From positions 1,488,001-1,552,000 of the forward strand of contig JBCAQO010000001.1 in the NCBI GenBank assembly GCA_039111635.1: a stretch of 64,000 nt of DNA, read 5' to 3'. This DNA comes from Heterobasidion occidentale (Eukaryota; Basidiomycota; Agaricomycetes; Russulales; Bondarzewiaceae). A program made the translations under genes and the position numbers. Under the pieces are notes generated by a model. That model did not search any database. It was given only the letters and a program-made list of their open reading frames with translations, and was not told where the DNA came from. Of the stretch, positions 32,452 to 45,177 are shown piece after piece (the stretch's first letter is position 1; every line of letters starts with the position of its first letter).

Positions 32452-34718
32452 CTATGAGGCTTTATCGGCGAAATGTCCTTCCTCCTCCTCTTCCTCCTCT
32501 TCGTCTTCAGAGCCATTGTCACCGACCAGTTGAAGAGCTGCAAACCTACCGCCAATACCGTGGTTGCTCTGGCCCACCTCGTCTTCTTCGTCCTCGCTTA
32601 CAACCTCTATCCCAGATTCTGTCCCAGCACTTCCTTCTCCTTCTCCGCCACCTTCGCTTCCATATTCGCTTTCCGCTTCTTCCGCTTCTTCTACCGTTGC
32701 ACTCGAAAGCCATATCCCATTCCCCGCCGCATGCTGCTCTGCTTCTACAGTCGACGCAGGGGTACCAGGAGGCCAAAATGCCCACTGCACCTTCCCCTCG
32801 GCCAAAAACCTCAGGATCGCATTTCCGGCGCGATTCACGTCCGACCTCCCAGCTTTGGCAGTGACCCATCCCTTGCGATCCGCAAATGCAGACATAATAT
32901 CCATCGCCGTCCATGCGGGCTGGACCATCTTGACATCTTCGATGCGCCGCGCCCTGTCACGCCACGTGCGCTTATCCTCTGGGGGCGGCACTGAGGCTGT
33001 TGGGTGAACGAGGCCAAAAACGCGCTCGAGTGGGAGAAGCTGGGACGCGTACGATATGCAGAGCGGGATTGCAGGCATGCGTGAAATGGGTAAAATGCCC
33101 CCTAAAACCTAGTGCAGACAGTTGCAGTAAGCATGGGGTAGTAGAAGCGTTAGGATCGCTCACTTGCATCTCCATTGGCATTAAGTCGGGCATGACGAGG
33201 CCTGGGCAGTCGACGAGGCGCACATCAGGCGTCCAGAAGAGAGTTTGGAAGTGCTTCGTCTGCGAAAAAGAAGTCAAGCTTTCACTCTAGTGAAAGAATA
33301 GCGAGAGAACGACTAGCCTTCCCTGGAGTCTTGGATGCTCGCACTTTGATGGTCCCAAACAAAGCGTTGAGCAGGGAGGACTTGCCGACATTTGGCTGAC
33401 CTGTTGTCTGCAGATTAACCTTCGTGGTCAAGTGCAGATGCTTAAATAGGCTCGTTACCGATTAGTCCGATTGTTAGATAGTCTGGCTCTCGATTATCAT
33501 CGTCTTGATTTTCAGTCGTCATAGGCATCCCTAGATTCCCACCAAAATGTGTTTTTGCCCCGGCAGCAAGGAGCGCGTCAAAATCGACCTGCCGCTTTAC
33601 TTTAGGCTTCCATTCCTTCATCCTTTCTGCGTCCTGCTTAATACGCTCAGGGGGCTCCAGCATCTCGGCGTGCGCATCCTTCAGGGCCGCGATGAGCCGC
33701 TCTTTGAACGTCTGCGGTAAATGCGGTTCGTATCGTCGCTTCCCGCTTTGCACGACGCCGGGGTCAGGATCAGACGCCTTTTGTACGTATGATTCGACCA
33801 TAACCACCCTTACGCCGGGGTGTGTAGCGCGCAAATATCGAGCCCACGCATCGGCGCGCTGAGGGCCTGCGATGTCGACTTTAGTAAGAACAAGAATCAG
33901 CCGGTAGTGCGGTGATGCAAGAAAGCCACTGAGGGAGGGTGGGAAGTGGAGCGATGGGCAGCGGGAGTCGAGCAGAACGAGGATGATCTGCGAGAGCTCG
34001 GTCACGCGCCAGCTATAGCAAAAGGGATGCAAAGAGAAAGGCGTGAAGAAGGGTGCGATCGGTGCGATCGTGCAGTGTGAACGTACAGCTGTCGCCAGAC
34101 CTCGAGATTACGCTCGAAGAACGAAGGGGAGGGCGGTGCACTCAAGTCGTCTTCTGCTTGCACTCTGTCCCCGTCATCGACCGCGCGCCCCCGCGCAGCA
34201 GTCTCTTCGGCGGCCTTTACCCATTCATCAACGGCACCATCAGTCTTCGAGAGCCATTTGGCGAACAGACCTTCCTCGTTCTTCTCTACTTCTTTTTTCG
34301 TCATCTCGTACCTCCATTTGGGCCTACGCATACAGCCCATTGCCTCGCGCATCTCGCGCTCCCGCGCGGAATCGAGTCTTCCGCTACTCTCTGGCCATAC
34401 AGCGGCCTGTGAGGGGATAGGGCGATGGAGGGGTACGCGGTCCGCGAGGATCTTGCTCTGCTCGAGCAGTGCGGGCGAGAGCTTGACGAATGACGACTGG
34501 AGACCACGCGCAGAGGCGATGGCGGAATCGCGAGCAGAAGAGAGGCTCGCGGTCGCCGCTGTGGAGTGCGCGGAGACTCGATGTACACGAGCGCTGGTGG
34601 CAGGACGGGGCTCAGGGTCGGAAGGGGCGATGGAGACAGCATCGCCGCGTTTGACGGCGCGTTTGTGCTGGAGCTTTGCCTTGTGCTGTTTAGCTGACTG
34701 TGGTTTTCTGCGAGGCAT
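32452..34718 (-). CDS. Circularly permuted GTPase, GNL1-like (YlqF/MMR1-HSR1 family)
   Basis: Five exons (34087-34718, 33459-34012, 33318-33400, 33164-33259, 32452-33108) give 673 aa in one frame. The basic N-terminus MPRRKPQSAKQHKAKLQHKR matches GNL1-type proteins. GTPase motifs occur in the permuted order: G4 (LVLTKVDI, near residue 255), then G1 (GLIGQPNVGKSSLLN, near 393-407, across a junction), then G3 (DCPGL, near 444). The C-terminus is a long Glu/Asp tail (EDEEEEEEEEGHF). Relatives such as Lsg1 and GNL1 act in large-subunit biogenesis or nuclear-cytoplasmic transport of ribosomal particles. The third intron (33260-33317) begins GC rather than GT and is needed to keep KTPGKTKHFQT intact. 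Confidence 0.9.
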
Positions 34719-35044
34719 ACGAGCTGTAGCTACAGGCGCAGCTTGACAGACAGATCGTGATAGCTGACTGGACGCGCTCGTGAAATCTGCTGACGTTTAC
34801 CCTAACCCGGAGTGAGCCTTTCCTTTCTCATCACCAAGCTGCGTGATGGCACTTACGTCCGACGTGTCTGGCTTAGTTCATCGTTCAGGTTTGCTCCCCC
34901 TTGCGCCATCTGCGTGTTCTTTTACTTGAGAAATGACCTACTATATAAACGCAGCGTTCCTCTGTGCTTCCAGATCAACCATACCTCCGTCCTTTCTCCC
35001 CCGCCTCTTTGTAACGTCCCATCTACCTCCATTCGTATTCTAAC
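34719..35044. other. Divergent promoter region
   Basis: Spacer between the GTPase gene and the flavoprotein gene. A TATA-like ACTATATAAACG lies near 34940, about 105 bp upstream of the ATG at 35045. Confidence 0.5.
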
Positions 35045-36339
35045 ATGTCTGGTAAACGTAACGACGACAAGAAGAGCGTGGTCGTGGTCGGCGGTGGCGG
35101 CGCCGGCTCGTACATCGCGCGTACTTTGTCTACCAAACTCGACGCATCCAAGTATACCCTCACTCTCGTCACTGCTCGTCCCTTCGCCATTCACTATCCA
35201 GCTGCCATCCGCTTGACCACTACCAGCGAGGGGAAACTTGAGGATACCGCGCTCATTCCCTACGACAAACTTCTCGTAAACGGTAACGGCACCATTAAGA
35301 TCGATCGTGTCGTGAAAATTGAGGACCACAAGGATGGCGGCGACCTCGTCCTCGCGTCTGGCGAGTCTTTACATTACGACGTCCTCATTCTTGCTCCCGG
35401 CTCCCATTGGGAGGGTCCTCTTGCTCTCCCTGACGGGAAGGAAGAGATCCTTGAGCACATCAAGCAATGGCGTCACAAGTTTGAGTCCGCCAATGGTGTC
35501 GTCTTGGTGGGTGGGGGAGCTGTCGGCATCGGTACGTCCGCTTTCTCTCACGCATTGATATCCACTTCTAAATTTCTTTGCCTAGAATATGCTGGAGAAG
35601 TCAAAGACTACTGGCCGAAGAAGCCTGTTACCATCGTCCAGGCTGGCTCTCAACTTCTCAATGCGACATACCCTAATAAGTTCCGCAAGCGGATAGAGAA
35701 GGACATCACAGTCCGAGGCGTCAAAGTCGTCTACAACGATTTTGTTGACAACTTCGAGCCCGAAGGTCCTATCACCACCCGCGGTGGCAAGGCTCTCGAG
35801 GGCGATTTAGTCGTGAGTTCCCTTCTCCCGCGTTTGTATCCTTCTCTTCGCAGACTTGCGCCTTTTCCAGGTCATCGCGCGCGGTAACCGCCCAGCCACC
35901 GAGTTCGTGAGCTCGCTCGGCTCCGGTGTCCTGAACGAGCGTGGCCAGATCAAGGTCCAGCCGACGCTTCAGCTTCAGTCACATCCGAACATCTTCGCCG
36001 CGGGAGACGCCATCGACTGGGATGAGCAGAAACAAGTGGCGAAGTACCCGGCCCATGGAGATGTCATCATAAAAAACGTCTTGGCCGTCCTCGAAGAGAG
36101 AACTTCGACTGCACAATACAAGGGCGGCCCGGAGTTGATCATCGTTACGAACGGCAAGGTGCGCATGGTCAAGCTTCAAGTCTCGAGGAGATTACTCACA
36201 GTCTCAAATTTTACAGAACGCCGGCGTGGCCTACTTGGGCTTCCTGTGGGGCATTGTGCTTGGGAACTGGTTTGCGAAGATGCTCAAGTCGAAGACCTTG
36301 ATGGTCGATATGGTCAGGAAGTCATACGGTTACGCATGA
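35045..36339 (+). CDS. AMID/AIFM2 (FSP1)-like FAD/NAD(P)H oxidoreductase
   Basis: Four exons (35045-35531, 35586-35812, 35871-36158, 36217-36339), 374 aa, no frame break. The FAD Rossmann motif VVVVGGGGAGSYIARTLS is near the N-terminus. PGSHWEGPL follows the first domain, and the NAD(P)H-binding motif VVLVGGGAVGIEYAGE lies near residue 155 across the first intron. The ATG-like IFAAGDAIDW marks the end of the FAD domain. The C-terminus holds a hydrophobic LGFLWGIVLGNWFAKML segment, which could anchor it to a membrane. This is the pattern of apoptosis-inducing-factor-like proteins of the AIFM2 group, NAD(P)H-quinone reductases in animals. The role in fungi is not established. There is no N-terminal mitochondrial signal. 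Confidence 0.87.
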
Positions 36340-37017
36340 GCTCCTTCGACTCCAACTGTCTCGTAATTCTGTGTTGTTTCTGTGTCATAGGGCACTTGCA
36401 GATGCTGTGATGTCTTTTTTCAGCATCTCTTGGTTTGATGTCCAAGTATCTTATTTAGCGCTGCTGATGGTCAGAAGCCTACTAGTACATTCATGTTTTT
36501 TTGAGTTCAATGCCTATTCGATATACCCGACTAGCAGAAGCGCTCGACGACCTCGATATCAGAAGCGTCGATGGGCGTGTGATCATTGGGAATTCTGAGC
36601 GTGGTGAATGCGGTGCGAAGAAAGCTTCAAGCTTCAAGTTTGTACTCTCGGACGGCCTCTCCGAGCCTCTCCGCCGACAATAGAGCACAATGATTTGTCG
36701 ATCACCTCCGGCCGATGAAATATAGAGAGGTTCCGCAGTTGAAATGACTGTGGGAACTTGATCGTTAACCCGAGGTTGCACAGCGCTTTCTTCAATAAGG
36801 GTCATCGTGGGACTGACGCTGTTGATTGGCATATGGCATCGGACACACCGCAGGCACCCCCGTCATACGCTTCGCAAAACCACCGGGAGCGCCTTAGTGC
36901 CACAAAGCGTCAGTTGTTCAATTTCCATTTAACTGTCCCGGGCCAGTTCCTAATCCCGATATCAGCATCAGGGGCTTTCCTACAAAGCTCCTTTTCCACC
37001 CTCCACTCACATCTTAC
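36340..37017. other. Intergenic region
   Basis: No gene seen. The last 100 bp are pyrimidine-rich (CTCCTTTTCCACCCTCC) ahead of the ATG at 37018. Confidence 0.5.
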
Positions 37018-39241
37018 ATGCCCTCTGCATCGGCATCCCCTATGGCGGAAGACTACGCTGCCGCGAGCTCAAGAGCTAGCACCACGACTAGCGCGTCGAA
37101 GACGAACTCCTTCGAGGGCCGTCGCGGCCCGCCACGCACTGGCAAAGAGAACCAGTTCACATACAAGAACGGCCGAAAACATCATGCTTATGGGTCAGAG
37201 AAGGCCCCTTATCCACTGTCGTATGATAGAGAGGTCGTCGACGTGTGAGTCTCAAGCCCTGCTTCGCTCCTTCCACGCTAAATGTCCGGTAAATGAAATT
37301 CTAGGGACGTTATCGACAACGTTCTAAGGTTTAAATTGAGCCCTGCCCCTTCGCTCGCGACTATCCCGGCCCCGAGCCGAGTCTTGGATCTTGGTTGTGG
37401 TGTATGCTCCTCTATGGATTCTTTCGCCATTGTCTCCGTGCTCATTCTCACCGGTTTTCTAGACAGGAGGATGGGCCATTCAGGCAGCGCGGGCGTGGCC
37501 AAACGCCGAAGTCGTCGGATTCGACCTCGTCAACGTTCAAATACACTTGGCGTGCGTGGAACCGTCGGTGGCACGACGCATAACGTGGCAACATGGCAAC
37601 TTGTTCGTGGGCGCTTTTCCATCTTAGGTCTGACCCTGAACGAAGGTGTTTCATCGCAGTCTATCCACAAGGCTCCCGTTCGAGGACGATTACTTCGAAC
37701 ATGTACATATTCAGTCAATCTCGAAAGGTGTTCCGGAACACAAGGTGCGTGCGGATATATTGTGTGAGAAATCTGCCTTTGCTAAACAAATCTATTCTAT
37801 CTTTAGTGGAGTTCCCTCTTCCAGGCACGTATTTTATCTCGACGCTGAAGCTGGTGTCCTCATTCTCTGTAGGAGATTCATCGTGTATTAACTCCAGCAG
37901 GCTCTGTAGAAATAATTGAAGATGGTAAGTCGCAACAGTGTGCAGTCGTGGAACCATTGTAAACATCATTAGCAGACATCATTTTCCCTGTACTCCCACG
38001 CTGGTTCACCGAACCACTGCGTGCAAAGGCAGAGCGCAGCTCAGCCATCCAGCCCACGAACGGCACTCATAGTGAACCTATACCCTCACCCCCGTCATCT
38101 CCCCATCGTCCGCCTCATGAACATGCTCTGCTCGAATTGCTATTCAAATCTGTTTATGAAAGTAGATTTATTAATTTAAAACCAACCGGTGTGTATTCTT
38201 CCTCAATTTTGTGCAGACAACGTCTCAAAAACCATCTAGCTGTGCTGCCTATTTATTTTACGCCGTTCTTCTCGCAATGCCTTAGTGGTTCTCCCATGAT
38301 TCTTCCTGTCCCTTTCCTCGCCCCTTTGCCACCACTGCCAGAATATACTCCCTCGACGCAGTCTGATACTTTGGATCGACTATCGATGAGCGTAGCGCGA
38401 CCACAGTCCCCCCCTCTGACACGGCCTTCTTCGCAATCCTTTTCTTCAAGCGCATCGATACCCACCTTATCCTCTGCCTCCACTTTGAGCGAGGTATCGA
38501 ATGATGCCTCGTTGCCATCCGTTTTTGATTCTGAAAATGGCATTCACACGCCAACGCTTCCTCACACGTCCGTCGGCGACGGCTCATCACCGACGCTGAA
38601 AGAACGCCCCTCGTCTCTCTCCAGTTCACATCGCGAGTCTCAGTGGCTCTCTGCAGATAAGGACGGAACGACACTCGATAGCTCTTTCTCAAGTACATCA
38701 ATATTTCCGCCCATAGATATGCAGCAGTTCAGCGACCGCACACGTGCGATGAACCTTTATCGGACGTATATGGGGGTGGTGGGTTGTAAGGAAGAGATGT
38801 GGGGAGAGCTCAAAATGCTCAGGACATCACGGCACAGATCGTTGTCTGCCCTCGGATGGGAGGAGAAGACCTTGGAGGATAAGGTATTGGAAGATCAAGA
38901 AGCGCGGGGCCGATTCGACGAAATGTTTGAGCGCTTCGAATCGTGAGTACCACAATGCTCATCATACTGGCTTCTTATCGTTTCACTCGTCTCTCAGGGA
39001 TATGCTCACTCGCATAGCATTCTGGTATTCATTAACCGAACTGGGATACCCTCTCCCTCGACGCGACTCCCTCATCAAGTCAGAGCTCCTTGAAGAGGAG
39101 AGGTTGCGCAAAGCAATCATAGAATCGTATGCAGCAGCGACTGACGAAGATTTTGAAGTCCCGAGCAGAGTTTTCAGGGTGTTCATCGGGTTCAAAGCAT
39201 ATGAGGCCGAAGAGGATGAGGTCTCAGCCGAAGAGAAGTAA
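37018..39241 (+). CDS. SAM-dependent methyltransferase (class I, basidiomycete-specific extended type)
   Basis: Nine exons: 37018-37244, 37305-37399, 37467-37602, 37660-37744, 37807-37824 (18 bp), 37873-37924, 37976-38188, 38240-38942 and 38998-39241; 590 aa, all phases consistent. Motif I is RVLDLGCGGGWAIQAARAWP across an intron, followed by the acidic end of beta2 (VVGFDLV). LPFEDDYFEHVHIQSISKGV is the motif II/post-II region and RVLTPAGSVEIIEDDIIFP is motif III. The second half is a long Ser-rich insert followed by helices (WEELKMLRTSRH, GFKAYEAEEDE). The substrate is unknown. The intron at 37825-37872 appears to start with GC. Many mushroom genomes carry such proteins, but I know of no experimentally defined role. 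Confidence 0.87.
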
Positions 39242-39528
39242 GGTGACTGTATCTTTCTATGAGCCCACGTACTGCTATGTATTTTTTTGTGGTTGTTTGT
39301 GAACAATGCCATAACTATGTATCTCAACCATCATAGCGTGATGCATGAATGGATGACAGACCGTGGTGGATGTTCATCATTTGTCGGATCTGCCACCCTG
39401 CTCGAAATGGTATACAGCTCCTTTTCTGGAAATTCAGATCCGTTGCAACTTGTTTGGTCAAATTTTTTCGAATCGGTACCGCGCCAAACTGTCCCACAGA
39501 AACCCTGTAGCCTTTCGCGACGTCTGCG

Positions 39529-42500
39529 ATGGCAGCGTCCAAACAAAAAAACTCGACATTACGACCACTGCATGATGTACCATTACCTGCGACGCCAGAC
39601 AAACTGGCGAAGGCGCGGAAGCCAAGATGGGGGAAGGGTAAAGAGGAGGCAGCCGGTCCAGGACGCGTACAGGCAGTTGCCTCTGGAGGAGCTTCCGAGG
39701 CCAGTACTTCTGCTAACGCGGTACAGGAATCGCCATGGCCATGGGTATCGATAACCGATTCGTCCGCTAGCCGACATCCTGCCATATTCACCAAGGATGA
39801 GAGGTGAGTATCTGATGTCGCGTGCGGCTCACAGGGATGTACTTACTTGTTCAAAGCTACTTTTTCTCTATCATGGGCTCTTCCGTGAAGATATACTCTT
39901 CGACCACCGGCCAGGTCGTGTCCACGCTTTCCGCCTCCCCACGGTCAGGGAGTTCATCCGAAGGAGCCGCAGGGCACTCCGATGTCATCACTTCCGCGCT
40001 TTTGAACCCTCAAAACATATTCCAGCTCATCACAGGCTCTCTGGACGGCTGTATCAAAGTCTGGGATTTTCTAGACGCGGTGCTACTACAGACAATTGAC
40101 CTGGGACAACCGATCTACCATCTTGCTGCTCATGAGAAAATCAAGGACTACCTCTTTGTATCCGTTACTCGCCCAAATAAGAAGAAAAGCATAACCGGTA
40201 CGTGCTGTTCTCACCTCCACCGACAATCATTAATGCTTGTATACAGAAAAATCAGCTGAAGACAATGGTGCCGTTCTCCGAGTCTCACTGAAGCCTACGA
40301 CTGCAACCGCGCAGGCGAGCGTTCAAAAGTCGTCCGACATCGTGGGCATTGGCAAGACAAGGTTGACACATGGACTTGCCATCTCACCCAGCGGCTCTTG
40401 GCTAGTTGCTATCGGCGGACACAAGGCCTACGTCGCCACGACCTCAAACCTGAAGGCTGGGTTTACGAAATTCGTCTCGCCGGAAGCTCTCACATGTCTG
40501 GCTTTTCATCCATCTGAGGAGTATTTTGCGACTGGGGATACTAAAGGCAACATTCGCCTATGGTATTGTCTTGATGAAAGCGTCACTGCGCATGTCGCTG
40601 CCGTGGAGAAGCGCGCGCCCACTACGACACTCCATTGGCACTCTCACGCCGTGTCGGCCTTGGCGTTCACGCCCAATGGCGCATATCTGCTCAGTGGAGG
40701 GGAGGAGTCCGTATTAGTCATTTGGCAGTTACATTCAGGTAAAAAGGAGTTTGTACCACGGATAGGGGCGCCAATCTTCAGCATAACCCATACTCGGGCT
40801 TCTACCCAGGAAGAGGAGTACTTACTTGGCCTAGCAGACGCGAGTTTCGTGTTTGTAAACTCAGGCAGACTAAAAATATCGCGAGCATTTTCTCGCATAA
40901 AATTGGGCAAGTCATTCCAAAGTCACCATCGCGCGTCTCTTCTGACTTTTGTTCTAGATCCAGCGATCTCTCACAGCCGTCCAGCAACGTCAACATCCGT
41001 ACCTCTCGCCGTCCATTCTCTGTCATCCACTTTGATCCTCCCATCTTCTCACCCTTCATCTCTGCAAACATATGCGCCTTCATCTTCCAGGTTACTTTCT
41101 GAGTTAGAAGTATCGCCATCTAATCGCGTATCAAGGCGAGATGAAAAAGCTCTAGAGCCATCTCGCGTAGAACGGGTCGTCATCTCGTCATCAGGCGAAT
41201 GGATGGCAACAATAGATAGTCGAGAGGGTGACGACTCCTTCCGGGGAGAGGTATATCTCAAAATTTGGTGGTGGGACAAGATATCGGGCTTCTGGATATT
41301 GAACACAAGGGTTGATCGACCTCATGGGCTGACAAAGGTCACAGCAGTCGCATTTACACCGGGTGCTCGTGATCACAATGCTCTGCTTCTCGTCACTTCA
41401 GGTGAAGATGGAAATATCAAGAGCTGGAGGATTAGGGTTTCCAAAGACAAAAAGGGTACTGAAGAAGGTGAGCGCTTTTCGTAATCCTTCACAAACAATT
41501 TTGCCCAACTGAGTCTCGCAGTTTTCTGGGTCTCCCGGTCGACATTCACCTTCAGAGAGGAGATACCTAGCCATGTCTCATGGTCAACCGACGGCTCTTT
41601 GCTTGCAGTCTCGTTAGGCCCCTACGTTGTGCTTTACGACCCGGTGACGAACGCACTGCTTCAGGTTCTCGCGACGCCCGAGTGCAACCATGTAGCCGCT
41701 GCATATTTTCTAGGTGATACCAGTCGCTACCTTGCGGTCGTTGGCAAGCTTGACGTTGCACTTTGGGATCTCATCACCCAGACGTGTAAGTTCTCCGCTA
41801 TATGATTGCCCTTGCGAAGCTAATCGCAGTCATAGTACAATGGCATTACCACAGCCCTCTACCGATAGACACGATCGTTCCTCATCCACAGAAGGAGATG
41901 ATGGCGCTTTTCCAGCAACAGCCAACCTACTCAAATTCAGAAAGTCACTCAACCCGAGTGTTGATCTTCGACCCCTTTTCGGCGACCCCTCGCAAAGCTT
42001 ACACTGTTCCCTTTGGTCTCCGTACTGTCGTATGGTACTCTCATTCGTCTACTCCTTCGCAGGATCCATCATTCCATCTCGTCGGCATCACGGACATGTG
42101 GAGTGTGGTCCTCTTCGGCGATGACATCCGTGCACCTCTGGAGGAAGGTGCTTCAGCGAAGGGCATCGTGGATGGCGCTGCTGATCTCCAGAAACGGACA
42201 TTGTTCCAGGATATATTTGGCAAATCAGCTTTCGCTGACTTGTCTATCGAACCCTCGTCTCCTCCGTCCCTGGCAAGAGGGCAGCAATGGAGCGGCAAGG
42301 ATGTTGCGAATGTCTTTGACGCTCCAGCCTATCTCATGCCGCCTATAGGGACGCTCTTTGATTCCTTCATGAGTAATTTCTTGAGGCCACGACCTGCGGA
42401 GATAGAGAGTATCGTCGACGAGGTGCAAGGTGAGAATGACGAAGATGTCGATATGGAAACAGACGGGGAGGATGCCGACCGGCCGATCCTGGTTGGGGAA

Positions 42501-42829
42501 CGCCTTGACCGCCTGGTGGATTGGCGAGAGATGAACATATTGATTGAGGTGTTCAGGGAACATGCTATCAAATGTAGGTTTTCGCGAATCGTGCTTGGTT
42601 TATGTCTGCTAACGGAAGGTCGATAGCTCCTGCACCTCCAGTGACATCTATACCGCGCCCCCACGTCAATGGGAACGGATTACACAAAACTTCCTCTGCT
42701 GTTATGGTCAATGCAGTCTCAAAGTCAAACGGAGCACCGCGACCTGAGATATATCCTTCGCCGGACAGCAGTTCTTCAAGCGAATCAGGCTCACTTGCTA
42801 CGCTCGGGCAGAAGCGTAAGAAATCGTGA
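39529..42829 (+). CDS. UTP17: U3 snoRNP protein Utp17/Nan1 (WDR75), WD40 repeats
   Basis: Six exons (39529-39803, 39857-40197, 40247-41467, 41522-41785, about 41836-42573, 42627-42829) give about 1013 aa in frame; the acceptor at 41836 could instead be 41830. A basic low-complexity start (MAASKQKNSTLRPLHDVPLP) precedes two WD40 propellers: IFQLITGSLDGCIKVWDFLD, LTCLAFHPSEEYFATGDTKG, ALAFTPNGAYLLSGGEESVL, DRPHGLTKVTAVAF with LLVTSGEDGNIKSWRI, and HVSWSTDGSLLAVSLGPYVV. The tail is acidic then Ser-rich and ends GQKRKKS, a likely nuclear signal. Utp17/WDR75 belongs to the t-Utp/UtpA module of the small-subunit processome, which links rDNA transcription to 18S rRNA processing. Confidence 0.88.
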
Positions 42830-43255
42830 GACAGTAGGTCGGGGTATTCTGTACAAGCCATCTTTCACGCGCAATATCACTGTAATGGGTCTCATGAGCT
42901 TTTATAGTTATTCTGCACTGTTGTTCCGTTGTCTCTTCGAGCATCCGTACATTTGTCATTTTGCATATTTTCTTCCAACCTTTCAATCATCATTTCAATT
43001 TGGCCTCCTGCCCTGTGCTAGGCTCATAACGATGATCACGTCCGTGGGACTAGGGTATTGTTAACGGATTGAACTCGTGCCAGATACTATCGCTTTCAAT
43101 GTTGAGATCAGATAGGTGGATGCAAAAGGTTGAAATAGGCGACTCATAGTAATTGGATTATGAACGAGACTTGCTTGGCTATAGGATGTAGGTAGTCTGA
43201 TAGTATATGTGAACCAGTGTTGGCTAGAGAATTTGTACAAACAACGGAATATGTC
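42830..43255. other. Convergent intergenic region
   Basis: 3' flanks of the UTP17 and homeobox genes. Nothing else seen. Confidence 0.5.
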
Positions 43256-44750
43256 TTAGACAGCAGACTGCTTCAAAGATAAAAGTGTGATGGCGCCCTC
43301 GATGACGTCGGCAGAGAACGCAGCGTAGTAATTCCCAGGAAGATCATGCCGAGCGTCGATGGTAGAGGAAGATGCAATCTCCTGAGAGGTAGAAACCGCA
43401 GGATTGTTGCTCGAAAATTGCACGCGGTCAGAGAGTGCGGAGCCGCCGTCCAGAGCACCAGATATTCCAAGACCAAGGCCGGAGAAAGACACCGCTTCCT
43501 CGAAAGAACCAGTGCTAGTATCCGCCACGTACCTCTCCCGATTCCGCCGACGCTTTGCTGCCCGCGCACCCTCACGATCGCAAGCCCATTCCAGGTTCCG
43601 CACACGTTTCTCCGAACTTGGGTCGATTTCGCGTATGATTCCGAGTCCCAGGTCGGTCGAGACACCGAGCCCACGCCCACGAGGACGAAGTCTCCCCATG
43701 TCATTATTCACGTGCTGTGCAATCGGACGGTCACGATAGAGAGAAGAGAGGGGAGAAAAGACAATGCTTTTCTCTAAGTCTTGAGGCGGGACGTTCTCCT
43801 TCCGACTGGAAGAGCGAGTATGAATATGAGAGCGTGGATTCGGATGAACGAGAGGGATGGGTTCCGCATCGGTCGGGGTTCTGGGCACGTTCGTTTCATG
43901 GTGGACAAGAGTGAGCGCGTGGCGATGTGCACGAGCTGTAGGTGGGTACTCTAGGGTAGATTCTGATTGAAGAGGTCCATCGGGTTGAGATTGTGCAGCA
44001 ACATAGAATGGCTGGAGGCCACGGGCATCTGGGGGAGCAGATTCCAGGTCGGAGAAGGTAGGCGTAGGCGCCATACTACCACCTGTGCCCATTCCGAGGC
44101 CATTGTCACCTTGATATGAATAGTTTGCCATCCACGAATAGCCTGGGAAGCCTGGTCCACATAGCTGAGAACGGGCGGCATTGGAGCTCAGGAGAGGCGT
44201 CTGAGGCGAGCTCGCGACAACTGGCAAGTCCGAACAAGCAACATCGTCAAGATCAGGAGTATTCGTCTGAGCAGAAGAGTCGTTTTGAGCGATACCCGAG
44301 TCACGTTGCCTCTTCATCGTTTGCCGCTTGTTCTGGAACCACACCGTGATGGTCCTGATATCACTGCAACATTGCATCCACAAATCATCGGCACTTAATC
44401 TGTGGTTATCAGAGACATATGACCTACACATCAAACTCCCGAGCAAGAGAGCTTTTCTCCGCTTTGGTAGGATGGGTCGTTCGCTGGTAGAGGGTCTCAA
44501 GCTGCTCAAGTTGTCTGTCGTTCATTCGATGGCGTGGCTTCCTCTCCGTAACATGTTCGCCTGGTTTGCCCGCTGCAGAAACGGAGGTAGTGTTGTCGAG
44601 ACCAACGTTATGGTTTTCCAAAGCTATCCTTTGAGCTTGTGGGAGAAGAAGCTGCGCGCTGAATGGCCTGGCGGTTACCTGGGGTTGCTTAGCGCTAGCG
44701 TGTTCAGAAAGAGAGCGTGTGGAACGAGTGGAACGCGTTGAAGGGCGCAT
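43256..44750 (-). CDS. Homeodomain transcription factor (first of a tandem pair)
   Basis: Two exons (44428-44750, 43256-44363) with a 64-bp intron; 476 aa. The homeodomain starts near residue 70: RKPRHRMNDRQLEQLETLYQ, then THPTKAEKSSLAREFDV. After the intron it continues with recognition helix 3, DIRTITVWFQNKRQTMKRQ. The invariant W, F, N and R of helix 3 are present. The remainder is Ser/Pro rich with a short basic motif AAKRRRNRER near residue 345. The start at 44750 has a good context (ACCATG); in-frame ATGs exist further upstream. The intron interrupts the homeodomain just before helix 3, at the same place as in the next gene. Likely a DNA-binding developmental or metabolic regulator; targets unknown. 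Confidence 0.88.
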
Positions 44751-45177
44751 GGTGGTCGGCGTAGAAATGGAAGAGAAACTACAGTAAGAGTAAAGAACGA
44801 GGGAAGTTCCGCGAGGTCGAGCGGGTCGTGGTTGGAAATAGAACCTGAAGAGGGGCAAGGCGACTTGCATTCGAACCACCAAGTGGAACCCGTGACACCG
44901 CAACGACGTGGCTCCTATTGATCCTATCATTCTAGTACAAGTCGACACACAGAATATCCGGGGAAAAATAGAAGAATACTGTTAATGAATAATAGCTACT
45001 GGGGTATCTATCCTGGTGAACAGAATGTACGTTATTCTAAAGTTGAACAGTTCTGACTCATGTCTAGTACAACAATTTCTCGGCGTCATAAAGCAGAGAT
45101 AACAAAGAACATACCAATCTGGACAATATACTGTCCTAGGGAAGAAAAAAAAAAGTGAGTTTATGAATCAATCTGTA
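44751..45177. other. Spacer between the two homeobox genes
   Basis: About 430 bp, with a 10-bp A run near 45143. No gene seen. Confidence 0.5.
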
